A DNA stretch of 56,368 bases from an uncultured Candidatus Actinomarina sp. (GCA_902555985.1 CACDUI010000007.1:1-56368); one strand, 5' to 3'; positions 8,601 through 15,249 are shown, counted from the stretch's first letter. Notes: generated by a model from the sequence alone, not told the origin. A program made the numbers and translations.

Positions 8601-9876
8601 AAACAGTTGTACCTCCGTTAGCTGTTATGGTTCCTGAATGTCCATCTCCACTATATGTGACAACATATGTTGCATCGATACCGCCACTTGAATTATTTAG
8701 TGTTATGTCAATAACTCTTTCAGTGCCGCTACAAGAACTGCTCTGCGCTGCGCTGAAACTAACATCCCAATCAATTGTTGGACTTCCTTCGTGACAAGCC
8801 GCACCGTCATTGTTTGTTGTAGCGTTTGCATAGAGATTATTACTACTAAACTGGGCTTGATTAACAGAGAATTGGCTGCTGCCGTCATAGTCAATTGTAT
8901 ATAGTTGTCCAGTGTTATTATTTATTGCATAAATTGAATCATTTCCAAAACCAAATACAGCACCAGCAGCATTGCCTGACCCAGACCAATTTGTAGGAGT
9001 TGATACAGAATCGTAATAAGTTGTGACAGTTATGGTTTCATCTCCTCCTACATCGCCCTGGTTTGTGTGTGTAACATAACCATATACAACTCTTCCATTT
9101 TTCCTGTCATAACCAATAAGGTCTGGACTTGTACCATTAGATAAACCGCTAAAGTTTGCATTTGGTAGCCAAGTAAAGTCTTTAGCTTTGTTTGTTTTAC
9201 CATCTCCAATTGCATTGATTGCGATTTCGCTAGCTTGTGTATCATTAGCATTAAGCCTGATGGCAATAGGGTTACCTTTCATAAAACCATTTGATGAGAT
9301 CAGATATCTGTACCCATTTTTTTCATAATATGTACCAGCATTATTATCACCATCAGTCAATGAGTTTATGTAGGTTGTAGTTCCTTCTCCACCTTCAGTA
9401 GATGGCGCATTTAATTTAAATGCAAATAAATCACCATCAGTTTGTTTTAAGAGTACGAATGCCGTACCATCTCTATCCATCATTAATGAGTTGACTTCGC
9501 TAATATTGTTTGGGCTACCACTTAGATATCCAAAATTATTGTTGTTATCAGCTTCATAAGTTGCAACAAGAGTAGTGTTTCCACTGGAACCTTGGCTTTG
9601 ACCTGTGCCCGCTTCCCATCTATAAATCTCTAACTGATCTGAACCACCATTCCAGACGCTTTGATAAGCGTATGCTTTACCACCTGAAGTAAAACAAGCA
9701 AAATCATTTGTCGCAAGGGCAGGTTCTGGATCAATTGTCTCAATAGTGACAAATGCAAGAGTAAAAATCATTAAAAAAGACAATGAGACATTAAAGACTT
9801 TTGTTAAAAAAGGGCGCATATCTTTAAAACGCAGATAGCGCATGCGAGAATAAGCATTGCTAAACAATTTATACAT
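2134..9876 (-). CDS. Giant surface repeat protein fused to its own class E-like sortase
   Basis: One uninterrupted frame encodes 2580 residues. In order: basic N-terminus and signal peptide (hydrophobic 28-45, likely cleavage after ALA near 55); a beta-rich domain (57-370) of unknown family; about 14 Ig-like repeats of 80-110 residues, each opening with a Ser-Cys motif and containing a V-E-Y-S/K strand (370-1870); Thr tract (about 1872-1905); another Cys-containing module; Thr/Pro and PDPSD linkers (2008-2112); sorting signal LAATG (2178-2182), membrane segment and basic tail (KNRKKR); about 140 helical residues; second membrane segment (2349-2372); sortase domain with H2496 (GIAGHRTTYG), C2557 (TLTTCHP) and R2566. 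Known: class E sortases act on LAXTG-type signals. Inference: both signal and active site face outward, so the protein could anchor its own ectodomain. No strong Shine-Dalgarno sequence; M12 or M20 could also be the start. Confidence 0.9.
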   Translation of the reverse strand: MYKLFSNAYSRMRYLRFKDMRPFLTKVFNVSLSFLMIFTLAFVTIETIDPEPALATNDFACFTSGGKAYAYQSVWNGGSDQLEIYRWEAGTGQSQGSSGNTTLVATYEADNNNNFGYLSGSPNNISEVNSLMMDRDGTAFVLLKQTDGDLFAFKLNAPSTEGGEGTTTYINSLTDGDNNAGTYYEKNGYRYLISSNGFMKGNPIAIRLNANDTQASEIAINAIGDGKTNKAKDFTWLPNANFSGLSNGTSPDLIGYDRKNGRVVYGYVTHTNQGDVGGDETITVTTYYDSVSTPTNWSGSGNAAGAVFGFGNDSIYAINNNTGQLYTIDYDGSSQFSVNQAQFSSNNLYANATTNNDGAACHEGSPTIDWDVSFSAAQSSSCSGTERVIDITLNNSSGGIDATYVVTYSGDGHSGTITANGGTTVSGGDSNTLLSTADSFSNGSTVTLSWYAENTSYGTRTPSTGTTSVTVTIDASGCVTGSVSAVTSLNSCSSGSATSSIAVTASGTTMYVDVQWSTDNSTWTTLQDGNAISSGATETYTISSAQSHGTTIYWQYRASSSGNPSSGSYTSATSRTVSCEILTFTLSQSMGSCSGGQQVPSIEVTNTGNVTGYFDVQYKLTLNGSDITSWTTLKDGISISASSSATYSITAKDQNYQVSWQVRAGTSNPSSGSYTSAGTGLIVNCVSAITLTDSQSLGSCSAGSATSTLSLQNSSGSTAYVTAEYKIDSGSWTVHNDAQEADNLTISNGQTNTSLTVSVADGSAIQWRYKSSNTSGNWTGLSYITASDMNSATVNCAIAKTLTDSQSLGSCSGGAKISTLSLQNSSGSTAYVTVEYSLNGGSSWTVHTDAQEADNLTITNGQTNTSLTVSVPDGSSIQWRYKSSDTSGNWTGLSYITASDMNSSTVDCPNPVTVSGAQQLGSCSGGAKTSDLTVTNNSGSTAYLKVEYKIDNGSWETKSSNYTSTNNSGSIFQQSVPHGSAITWRFTSSDTSNNFTGLTPTTLSASSTVDCPVIDVSASQALGSCSSGAKTSTLTLSNSNSANTTAYFLVEYSLDGGSSWSQKAANQSVAKNASATLTHSVPHDSAITWRYKASSTSGSFGGILYATLSASSTVDCPIIDVSAQQELGSCSSGAKTSTLTITNSDSANDIAYVLVEYSLDGGSSWTQKAANQSINANGSATLTQSVSHGSAIQWRYKSSTSSGSFSGSYVTSSDMNSSTVNCPVIDVSVSPSLGGCSSGAATSSFAITNSASATTTAYVKVEYKIDSGSWVTKAANQSVGIDSTETLTQSVLVGKTITWRYETSTSSATFTGTPTATGSASSPVSCNITTSASQTLANSCSGASKTSTLAISNSGSSQATAYFLIEYSVDGGSSWEQKEASKAVTIGGSDTVTQAVNNGTAIQWRYKTSTISGSFSENYVTGNALNSATVDCPTPAVTASHGTCSGGGAPINVLLDNTGQGATNYFKVQYSTDNSNWTDGIGGSHVAVNSDSTSTVSLKGSSFTNDTTVYIRYQTSSSTDFSSASTTTLSSIEIDCPVLNASATAAAASCSSGSAAIPVTLNNSSSTAAGTFTVRYSTDGGSSYTTLSTATVAAGSTDNSSLSVPSQGHGTAVIIKYSVANTSEGLSQSEATLSTITINCPVIAPAVSHATNGCKNNGTGQGGTMGKIKITVDNSGSNVAITFLVQKRATNAVSGAVGDWMYFGGSVTGEESGKSINAGASQEFAVNTGIANGTGREHRYSTDGGSTWTEIGSKLTISCASVSTSLGSCSDSQTQTPSITLNSGADSTVSVFYRVEYSTDGGSSWTQLKSDEEVTSNSSETYSAPALANGDSIQWRYSSRKSGGSHDNSSWVTDGLDIPGVDPTLSYTASCTVTTTTTTTTTTTTTTTTTTTTTTIPTTTTTIFEPIFKPQIFNNGQCSNDGSASFGLSAINSQSNIGMSLRLKIFINRSKVVDNTYNLAGGQNLYITTLSNVPEGSTYRIRFIVKDSLSGQKSKGGFKKVVDCIDDPVTTTTTTIPVSTTTTTGPATTTTIGPVSTTTTTTGPATTTTIGPVSTTTTTVPIDQADPDECLLTLVRIFNLDNLLDCIDNNKPDPSDPDPSDPDPSDPDPSDPTGIPTTFEEDDFCEGLILEEGDICEGPLTDDEGNDFFEWDEYDEDVYLTDGNYTVQYFYTEDSMKLAATGINLSNMVISSILLLFSGLFLFTKNRKKRLILNEPSKRSLDNIYKNIFILKSKIESLINEKVEILINFNKLNPYIYKGLYTESQNEIIDNLNHELLNLISSVSNIENKFTKKENITKDDVSKILDLISSNKIEFKFTNEELDDRSLNEKSFTFDLPKDKTKNKKINKFSIKAVTALSALLLLSAVFSIGYIYNEAYLSNSKQESSQIKLASMYSDQSNKENSEIIFKEESNIINLENIFNDIPVFESVQDILSSSDLEIEDGFKPDVFGYLEISSISLKQYVVAGTSERILELGPGHYANTALPGTGGNVGIAGHRTTYGAPFANLDQVQIGDELILTVDSNKFHYAVDEVTVVEAIGGEYVLYNRGDDRLTLTTCHPRYSAKQRLVVTGILTKIESVN
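3247..3345 (-). other. Cell-wall sorting signal (LAATG, membrane span, basic tail)
   Basis: Bases 3331-3345 encode LAATG, followed by about 20 hydrophobic residues and the basic stretch KNRKKR. This is the standard tripartite sorting signal of Gram-positive surface proteins, in the LAXTG form preferred by class E sortases. Unusually the protein does not end there: it continues for another 370 residues into a sortase. Confidence 0.85.
3542..3601 (-). repeat. Four perfect 15-bp tandem repeats (Asp-Pro-Ser linker)
   Basis: The unit GGATCTGATGGGTCA (plus strand) occurs four times in direct succession at 3542, 3557, 3572 and 3587. On the coding strand each unit adds five residues of a PDPSD-type acidic linker. 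Identical units of whole-codon length can change in number without breaking the frame. Confidence 0.95.
3690..3855 (-). repeat. Thr/Pro stalk with 51-54-bp imperfect tandem repeats
   Basis: Copies beginning with GTAGATACTGG (plus strand) start at 3713, 3767 and 3818, giving units of 54 and 51 bp. The coding strand gives runs of four to six Thr separated by GPA, IGPV or IPVS. This resembles the glycosylated stalks of surface proteins; glycosylation itself is inference. Confidence 0.9.
4165..4262 (-). repeat. Polythreonine tract (ACN codon repeat)
   Basis: A near-pure run of Thr codons (GTA/GTT/GTC on the plus strand) encodes close to 30 consecutive threonines, then IPTTTTTIFEP. It separates the last full Ig-like repeat from a further Cys-containing module. 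Apparent Val-rich frames on the plus strand here are only the antisense of these codons. Confidence 0.9.
4290..8760 (-). repeat. Array of about 14 Ig-like surface repeats
   Basis: The coding strand repeats a module of about 240-340 bp. Each copy starts with a Ser-Cys-Ser-(Ser/Gly)-Gly motif, then alternating hydrophobic strands, a V-E-Y-S/K strand, a D-(G/N)-(G/S)-S-W turn and an I-x-W-R-Y strand. Copies near 7159 and 7496 are almost identical in DNA over about 100 bases and lie 337 bp apart; a similar pair near 6527 and 6842 is 315 bp apart. Recent internal duplication is therefore likely. The fold class is inferred from the strand pattern. Confidence 0.85.
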
Positions 9877-9909
9877 TATATATTTCTACAACAACATGCT
9901 TATTTTAAA

Positions 9910-9925
9910 TTAGAAATGTTTCTAA
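9910..9925. promoter_or_regulatory. Inverted repeat, candidate TetR operator
   Basis: TTAGAAATGTTTCTAA has perfect 7-bp arms and a 2-bp spacer. It lies 34 bases before the first codon of the surface-protein/sortase gene, in the 62-base gap after thrC. The same operon encodes a TetR-type regulator, and such proteins bind palindromes near their own promoter. A terminator for thrC is less likely, since the arms are AT-rich, the loop is only 2 nt and no U-run follows. Binding is inference. Confidence 0.45.
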
Positions 9926-9938
9926 GACAACGGATTCT

Positions 9939-11264
9939 TTAAATAAATGCTTTAATTGCCTCAGTAATTTCAGTGTTTTCAGTGCTTAAGGTTAAATATT
10001 GCTCTTTTTGATCTATTTTTGACTCAGTAAAGCCATTTATAAGTGGAGATATAACATTTCCAAACTTTTCTGGAGATGCTGTAGCTACTGCAACTGTTGG
10101 AAGAGAGGAGTTCTTCTCTAACGCCATTTGTACAGAGGTAACAGAGTGTGGGTCAAAAATAATATCAAAATCATCATGTAATGATGTAATAAGTGTTTTA
10201 ATCATGTCATCTGAAAATGTAACTGAAGAGAAAATATGTTTTAAAACTCCAAAACTCTTCTCATCTAGATGTGCTTTTGAACTATTTTGTAGCTGAGAAT
10301 AAAAATCTTTAGCTTCACTGGTGAGGTCAAAAATTAATCTCTCTAAACTTGATGGAATTTGAATATCCATGCTGGGAGCAACGCTTGGCTGAGTAACTAA
10401 AGGCTCAAGCACTCCCCCATCAATAAAACGTCTAAGTACATCATTGACATTTGTACTACAAAAAATTTCACTTACTGGCAATCCATTAGATCTTCCAAAC
10501 CATGCAGAGTAAGCATTACCAAAATTGCCAGATGGGATTGCAACATTTATTGGAGAAGTAAATTGTTTTGTGAGCCAGACATAATAAGAAACCTGTCCCA
10601 TAACTCGAAGCCAGTTAATAGAGTTGAGTGAGATGATTCTTCTATTGAATGGGTTCTCAGAAAGTAAGTCTTTTGCAATTCTCTGACAATCATCATATGA
10701 TCCCTCTACTGCAATGTTTAATACATTGTCTTGAATAACACTTGTCATTTGCTTTCTCTGATACTCGCTTACTTTATTTGCTGGGTGTAAAACAACAATG
10801 TCTATATTGTCTGAATTTTTAACTGCCTGAATAGCGGCGCTTCCTGTATCGCCACTAGTAGCAACGATAACAAGTCCTCGTTCACCCAATTCATCAAGTC
10901 TTCTATTAGCAATTGCACCAAGTGGTTGTAAGGCATAGTCTTTAAATGATTTTGTTGGACCATGAAATAATTCCATAACAACCGTTGAATCATTTAAATC
11001 TTTTAAGACTGGCTCAGGCGAGTACTCAAATCCTGAATAAATAGATAAATCCTCAACATATTTTGCAGATGATTGATCAAGTGCGATAAATATTGTTTTT
11101 ACAAAGTCTTCATAGCTTAAATCTTCTTGTGTGAGGTAAGTTAAGTTTTCAAGTGTGACAGAGTCTGGCACGTATAATCCTCCGTCAGGAGCTACACCAG
11201 ATAAAATCACATCTTCAAAAGATATAGTCTCTTTGTGACCCCTAGTTGAGTGATAATTTATCAC
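9939..11264 (-). CDS. thrC: Threonine synthase
   Basis: This enzyme converts O-phosphohomoserine to threonine with pyridoxal phosphate, the last step of threonine synthesis in the cytosol. At 441 residues it has the full length of the ThrC type. The N-terminus reads YHSTRGHKETISFEDVILSG, followed by the PDGGLYVP motif. The PLP-binding lysine is K108 in FHGPTKSFKD, and the phosphate-binding segment ATSGDTGSAA is present. The gene directly follows hom (stop and start touch), so both last-branch enzymes are made from one message. Confidence 0.96.
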   Translation of the reverse strand: MINYHSTRGHKETISFEDVILSGVAPDGGLYVPDSVTLENLTYLTQEDLSYEDFVKTIFIALDQSSAKYVEDLSIYSGFEYSPEPVLKDLNDSTVVMELFHGPTKSFKDYALQPLGAIANRRLDELGERGLVIVATSGDTGSAAIQAVKNSDNIDIVVLHPANKVSEYQRKQMTSVIQDNVLNIAVEGSYDDCQRIAKDLLSENPFNRRIISLNSINWLRVMGQVSYYVWLTKQFTSPINVAIPSGNFGNAYSAWFGRSNGLPVSEIFCSTNVNDVLRRFIDGGVLEPLVTQPSVAPSMDIQIPSSLERLIFDLTSEAKDFYSQLQNSSKAHLDEKSFGVLKHIFSSVTFSDDMIKTLITSLHDDFDIIFDPHSVTSVQMALEKNSSLPTVAVATASPEKFGNVISPLINGFTESKIDQKEQYLTLSTENTEITEAIKAFI

Positions 11265-12524
11265 TTATATGTAAACGCGTAAGACAGATGTTACTGTTGT
11301 AACTGCACTTAAAGATGTAATCTGTTCAATTGAATTATTTAAATCTTTCTCAGGTGCTTCGTGAGTAACGAGTACAAGTTCTGCTTGATCTCCTCTTCCT
11401 TCTTGGATAACGCTTTCAATACTGACATTGTGTTCACCAAAAGTTCCAGCAATAGAAGCTAATACTCCAGGCTCGTCATTGACTGAAAGCCTAATAAACC
11501 AACTGGATTCAACATCTTCGAAATTACGATTGTTACCCTTGTTTTCTCTAAGTGGATACCAGTTAGATTGGTTGCTGCCTAATTGATGGCATGCACTCAA
11601 AACATCACCAACAATTGCACTTGCTGTTGGGTCTGCTCCAGCACCTGGTCCTGAAAATACTAACTGATCAATATTTTCACCTTCAACAACTACAGCATTT
11701 AATGCACCTCTAATAGATGCAAGTGGATGCTTTTGATCAATGAGAACTGGATATACTCTTGCATTAAATCCATCAAGATTGTTATCAATTTGAGCAACAA
11801 GTTTTATAGTTTTATCAAGTCTTGAAGCCCAGTCAAAATCATCTTTTGTAATCTTTGAAATACCCTCAGTAAAGACCTCTCCTATGTCAGGAGATACGCC
11901 AAAACATAACAACGATAAAATCATTGCCTTATATTTTGCATCTATTCCCTCGACGTCATTTGTTGGATCGGGTTCAGCATATCCTAACTCTTGAGCAGTT
12001 GAAAGGGCGTCTTCATAACTACTTCCTTCCTCCATGGAAGTTAACATGTAATTACTTGTTCCATTAATGATTCCAGATACTCTTGTAAGTTCTTCTCCTC
12101 TAAGGCTTTCAATAAGAGGTTTTAATACAGGAATTCCAGCAGCAACCGCAGCTTCAAAATATAAGCAGGAATTGTTTTCTATAGCTAGAGATACTAATTC
12201 TTCACCGCAGTCAGCAACAATGTCTTTGTTGGCTGTAATGACAGATTTTCCATTACTTAACAAAGCTTTGATATACTCTCTTCCTGGGTCGATACCTCCG
12301 AGAACCTCTATTACTAAATCTATGGAATCGTCATTCAAAATTTCCTCAAAATTATCAGTAAGTATCGCAGTATCTATTTCTCTATCTTTGGAGAGGTCTG
12401 AGACTAAAACTTTTTTTATGACAAGTTGAACAATATCATTATCTAAATTCTGCAAACGAGAAATAACGGCAGAACCAATATTTCCTGCGCCCAAAACTGC
12501 GACTGAATAACTGTTATTTTCCAT
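11265..12524 (-). CDS. hom: Homoserine dehydrogenase with ACT domain
   Basis: The enzyme reduces aspartate semialdehyde to homoserine with NAD(P)H, at the branch to threonine and methionine. The 419 residues contain an N-terminal Rossmann fold (VLGAGNIGSAV, residues 10-20), the ITANKDIVA segment, the catalytic-domain motif GIINGTSNYML, and a C-terminal ACT domain (about 345-419, VNDEPGVLASIAGTFGEHNV). In this family the ACT domain commonly confers feedback control by threonine. The gene lies directly upstream of thrC and 44 bases after yqeY, all on the minus strand. No separate aspartokinase is seen here. Confidence 0.96.
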   Translation of the reverse strand: MENNSYSVAVLGAGNIGSAVISRLQNLDNDIVQLVIKKVLVSDLSKDREIDTAILTDNFEEILNDDSIDLVIEVLGGIDPGREYIKALLSNGKSVITANKDIVADCGEELVSLAIENNSCLYFEAAVAAGIPVLKPLIESLRGEELTRVSGIINGTSNYMLTSMEEGSSYEDALSTAQELGYAEPDPTNDVEGIDAKYKAMILSLLCFGVSPDIGEVFTEGISKITKDDFDWASRLDKTIKLVAQIDNNLDGFNARVYPVLIDQKHPLASIRGALNAVVVEGENIDQLVFSGPGAGADPTASAIVGDVLSACHQLGSNQSNWYPLRENKGNNRNFEDVESSWFIRLSVNDEPGVLASIAGTFGEHNVSIESVIQEGRGDQAELVLVTHEAPEKDLNNSIEQITSLSAVTTVTSVLRVYI

Positions 12525-12568
12525 ATTTAGTAAGGATAAATGTTATTTAATTTGATACAACAAGAATT

Positions 12569-13015
12569 TTAAGAGAGCTTATCTTTTACTAATTTGCTAA
12601 CAACAGAGCCGTCAATACCATCTCCCTTAGCCATAACTGCGCCGATTATTCTTCCCATTTGAGACATATCAACATCACCTAGATCAGCTAAAACCTCATC
12701 AACAAGTTTTGCTACATCTTCCTCACTTAATTGTTCCGGCAGCCAATCACTTAGAAAATCTATCTCGAATTGAATCTTCTCGGCCATCTCTATGCCTCTC
12801 TCTCCCAGTGACTTATACTCTTCAACAGCTTTTGTCATTTTTTTAACATAAGAAGAAATGACTCCAAGAACTAATTCATCAGTAGCTTCCTCGCCTTTTT
12901 CAGATTTCTTTTTTGCAATCTCAGTTTGGACTTGTCTAATAGCATCTAATTTAGGCTTATCTTTAGCCTTCATCGCCTCTTTTAAAGCAGCACTTAAATC
13001 ATCAATTAAAGCCAT
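12569..13015 (-). CDS. yqeY: GatB/YqeY domain protein
   Basis: A 148-residue helical protein of the YqeY family, related to the tail domain of the tRNA amidotransferase subunit GatB. The match rests on the N-terminus (DLSAALKEAMKAKDKPKLDAIR), the segment VISSYVKKMTKAVEEYKSLG, and the C-terminal GRIIGAVMAKGDGIDGSVVSKLVK. Its cellular role is not firmly known; a tRNA-related function is usually suggested. It is four bases from the glycerophosphodiesterase gene upstream and 44 bases from hom downstream. Length is normal and there is nothing unusual in it. Confidence 0.93.
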   Translation of the reverse strand: MALIDDLSAALKEAMKAKDKPKLDAIRQVQTEIAKKKSEKGEEATDELVLGVISSYVKKMTKAVEEYKSLGERGIEMAEKIQFEIDFLSDWLPEQLSEEDVAKLVDEVLADLGDVDMSQMGRIIGAVMAKGDGIDGSVVSKLVKDKLS

Positions 13016-13019
13016 AATC

Positions 13020-13676
13020 TCACTTTCTATATAACTGCATTGTATCAGGAATGTCCGTCACAATTCCGTATATTCCCATTTCCATATATCGTTGAAAGTC
13101 AATTTCATCATTTACCGTCCAGAGAACTGTTTTATTTTTTGGTAAATCAAAGTTTCTACTATCAATTAAATTGTGATGTGTCATAAAAAATAAGTTTTCA
13201 TCATGGAGAGAGAGTGACCTAGCTTCAAATAGTTCCTCTTCTTTATCAAAAATTACGCCGTAATGACAATTAAATAAATCTTTAAAAGATTGTATAGCTT
13301 TCCAATTAAATGATGAAACAATATCTTGTTCGTTTAATATAGATAGCATTTTTTGAAAAAGTATATCAACTTCTGCATCTTCTAAAGTATCAGTTTTAAT
13401 TTCAAAATTGACCTTTCCATTAATCTGATCCCTAGAAGTTAAAACTCTATCTTCCAATGAATCATCACCTATAACTAAATCAAGTTCTGATAGGGTTAAA
13501 TCTTTAATCAAATCATCACCTATATTTGGATCATGGAAGAGAATAAGCTGATTGTCTTTTGTAATGCGAATATCAGTTTCAACAAAATCACAATATTCAA
13601 AAGCTTTGTTAATACTTGATAAAGTATTTTCCGGGTAAATACGAGGTAAACCTCTATGGCCAAAAATTTTTCTCAA
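13020..13676 (-). CDS. Glycerophosphodiester phosphodiesterase
   Basis: This probable cytosolic enzyme hydrolyses glycerophosphodiesters from lipid breakdown to glycerol-3-phosphate and an alcohol. The 218 residues carry the GDPD signatures: FGHRGLPRIYPENT with the catalytic His-Arg near residue 7, ETDIRITKD with the metal-binding Glu and Asp, and LFHDPNI with the second catalytic His. There is no signal peptide, which separates it from the exported GlpQ type and places it nearer UgpQ. The start is preceded by a good ribosome site (GGAGG). It is divergent from whiB, with 76 bases between them holding the CRP-like palindrome. Confidence 0.92.
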   Translation of the reverse strand: MRKIFGHRGLPRIYPENTLSSINKAFEYCDFVETDIRITKDNQLILFHDPNIGDDLIKDLTLSELDLVIGDDSLEDRVLTSRDQINGKVNFEIKTDTLEDAEVDILFQKMLSILNEQDIVSSFNWKAIQSFKDLFNCHYGVIFDKEEELFEARSLSLHDENLFFMTHHNLIDSRNFDLPKNKTVLWTVNDEIDFQRYMEMGIYGIVTDIPDTMQLYRK

Positions 13677-13721
13677 AATACCTCCATATAAATTCGAGTT
13701 TAGTACTATTAAGTAACTAGC

Positions 13722-13739
13722 TTGTGAAATATTTCACAA
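13722..13739. promoter_or_regulatory. Perfect CRP/GlxR-type palindrome upstream of whiB
   Basis: TTGTGAAATATTTCACAA is an exact 18-bp palindrome containing TGTGA-N6-TCACA, the CRP-family consensus, with TA at the centre as in corynebacterial GlxR sites. It ends 19 bases before the whiB ATG. A weak -10-like TACTAT lies upstream at 13704-13709. If that is used, the site lies just downstream of the transcription start, suggesting repression. In Mycobacterium tuberculosis whiB1 is a known CRP (Rv3676) target. Confidence 0.65.
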
Positions 13740-13758
13740 AGTAAGGAAGTATGTGCAA

Positions 13759-14037
13759 ATGTTAAATATTGATTTTGAACAAGAAGATTGGATGCTCGAA
13801 GGAAGCTGTCTCTACTCTGACACAGATTTATTCTTTCCGGTTGGATCTTCTATGAAAGCCATGAAACAAGCAAATGAGGCAAAAGCTATTTGTATGGAAT
13901 GCCCAGTAGTGAATGAATGTTTAGATTATGCAATCAGAACCAATCAAGATTCTGGTATTTGGGGCGGTACAGATGAAGAGCAAAGAAAATCAATTAGACG
14001 ACAATTCCGAAAAACTGGTCTAGTAGTTAATTACTAG
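13759..14037 (+). CDS. whiB: WhiB-family iron-sulphur transcription factor
   Basis: A small redox-sensing regulator found only in Actinobacteria and their phages. With the ATG at 13759 it has 92 residues. Four cysteines, C17, C45, C48 and C54, give the WhiB pattern C-x27-C-x2-C-x5-C for a [4Fe-4S] cluster; the conserved turn GIWGGT follows, then a basic tail (RKSIRRQFRK) for DNA contact. An in-frame GTG at 13753 would add two residues, but the AAGGAAG at 13743-13749 is then only 3 bases away, against 9 for the ATG, so the ATG is preferred. The upstream palindrome suggests cAMP-receptor-family control. The 3' end overlaps the convergent small gene by 11 bases. Confidence 0.95.
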   Translation: MLNIDFEQEDWMLEGSCLYSDTDLFFPVGSSMKAMKQANEAKAICMECPVVNECLDYAIRTNQDSGIWGGTDEEQRKSIRRQFRKTGLVVNY

Positions 14038-14263
14038 AGAAACCTGCTCCCCTTTTTCCATCTGTCTCATCACTAAATTCTATAGCCTGAATTAATGAAG
14101 TGTTTATAGCTATTTCTCCATCTTCATCAGTGTGCATATAGAAATCATTTTCTGATGATAATTTTTTTAGTTCTTCTAAAAACTTAGCTTTGTCTTTTAT
14201 ATCAACCTCAACTCCAGCGGTTGAACCTACCATGTAAATTTTTGCTTTTATTTTATTTGCCAT
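14027..14263 (-). CDS. Small conserved-looking protein of unknown function
   Basis: This 78-residue acidic protein is not confidently recognised. It has a beta-strand start (KIKAKIYMVGSTAGVEVDI), a helix (DKAKFLEELKKL) and a strand containing DEDGEIAINTSLIQAIEF. Size and pattern are loosely like the actinobacterial DUF3107 family, but I would not assign it. It lies 8 bases after prs on the same strand, with AGGAGAAAA as a good ribosome site, so it is likely expressed downstream of prs. Its last 11 bases overlap the end of whiB on the other strand. Confidence 0.75.
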   Translation of the reverse strand: MANKIKAKIYMVGSTAGVEVDIKDKAKFLEELKKLSSENDFYMHTDEDGEIAINTSLIQAIEFSDETDGKRGAGFSSN

Positions 14264-14271
14264 TTTTTCTC

Positions 14272-15249
14272 CTATAAAACGTTTTCGCCCATAAATAATG
14301 CTGAGACAGAATCATCTGTAAATATTGATGTTAGTGCATTTGCAATTATTGTAGAAACACTTAAGGTCTCTACGTTACCAATTTCTTTTGAATTACCGTT
14401 TTGGGTAAGTGTGTCTGTAACGATTATGTTATCAATTGGTGCATCTTTCAATTCGTCTATAGAACCATCTGAAAAAATTCCGTGAGTAGCAGCAACGCTT
14501 AAGGACTTAACGCCTTTTTCTTTTATTATTCTTGATGCTGCAGCAATTGTTCTACCTGTATCTATGATGTCATCTAAGATGATCACATGTCTATCTTCAA
14601 CCTCTCCGATTACTGTAAAAGATTTAACTTCATTATGAATTTTTGGATCTCTTTTCTTGTGAACAAAACCAACATAGGCCTCTAAATGTTTAGCAAAAGT
14701 TGTAGCTCTACCTACACCACCAGCATCAGGAGATATTATAGATATTGGACCATCATATTTTTCTTTAAAATAATCTACGAATAATGGCATAGCCGTTAAG
14801 TGGTCAAATGGTTGGTCAACAAATCCCTGAATTTGCTGAGTGTGCAAATCAATTGAGACTAACCTATCTACCCCTGCAGCTATAAACATATCTCCAATTA
14901 GTCTCGCTGTAATTGGCTCTCTTGGTAATGCCTTTTTGTCTTGTCTTGAATAAGGATAGAAAGGCAGTACTGCAGTAATTCTTTTTGCGGAAGCTCTTTT
15001 TAGTGCATCCACTAAGACCAACTGTTCCATAATTGTTTTATTTACATCACCAGAGTGGCTTTGCAAAACAAAACAATCAGCCCCTCTTACACTTTCATTA
15101 AGCCTTATGTAGATTTCACCGCTGGCAAACTCCTTAGATTCCACAGTTGAAAGCTCTGTGCCAAGATTAGATGCGACTTTAGAAGCAAGTTCAACATTAG
15201 ATGAACCTGAAAAAAGCAGCATCTTCTTTTTTCCAGCTTGTTCAATCAT
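14272..15249 (-). CDS. prs: Ribose-phosphate pyrophosphokinase
   Basis: The enzyme makes PRPP from ribose-5-phosphate and ATP, feeding nucleotide, histidine, tryptophan and NAD synthesis. Its 325 residues include the N-terminal LFSGSSNVELASKVASNLG, the catalytic flexible loop region YSRQDKKALPREPITARL, and the PRPP-binding loop VIILDDIIDTGRTI. The start overlaps the glmU stop by four bases, so they are translationally coupled. The glmU-prs pair is widely conserved in Gram-positive bacteria. Confidence 0.97.
   Translation of the reverse strand: MIEQAGKKKMLLFSGSSNVELASKVASNLGTELSTVESKEFASGEIYIRLNESVRGADCFVLQSHSGDVNKTIMEQLVLVDALKRASAKRITAVLPFYPYSRQDKKALPREPITARLIGDMFIAAGVDRLVSIDLHTQQIQGFVDQPFDHLTAMPLFVDYFKEKYDGPISIISPDAGGVGRATTFAKHLEAYVGFVHKKRDPKIHNEVKSFTVIGEVEDRHVIILDDIIDTGRTIAAASRIIKEKGVKSLSVAATHGIFSDGSIDELKDAPIDNIIVTDTLTQNGNSKEIGNVETLSVSTIIANALTSIFTDDSVSALFMGENVL

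Noticed and set aside
9910-9925. Inverted repeat as the thrC terminator
   Set aside because: The stem is AT-rich with a 2-nt loop and no U-run follows; its position before a TetR-containing operon suits an operator better, though this is not settled.
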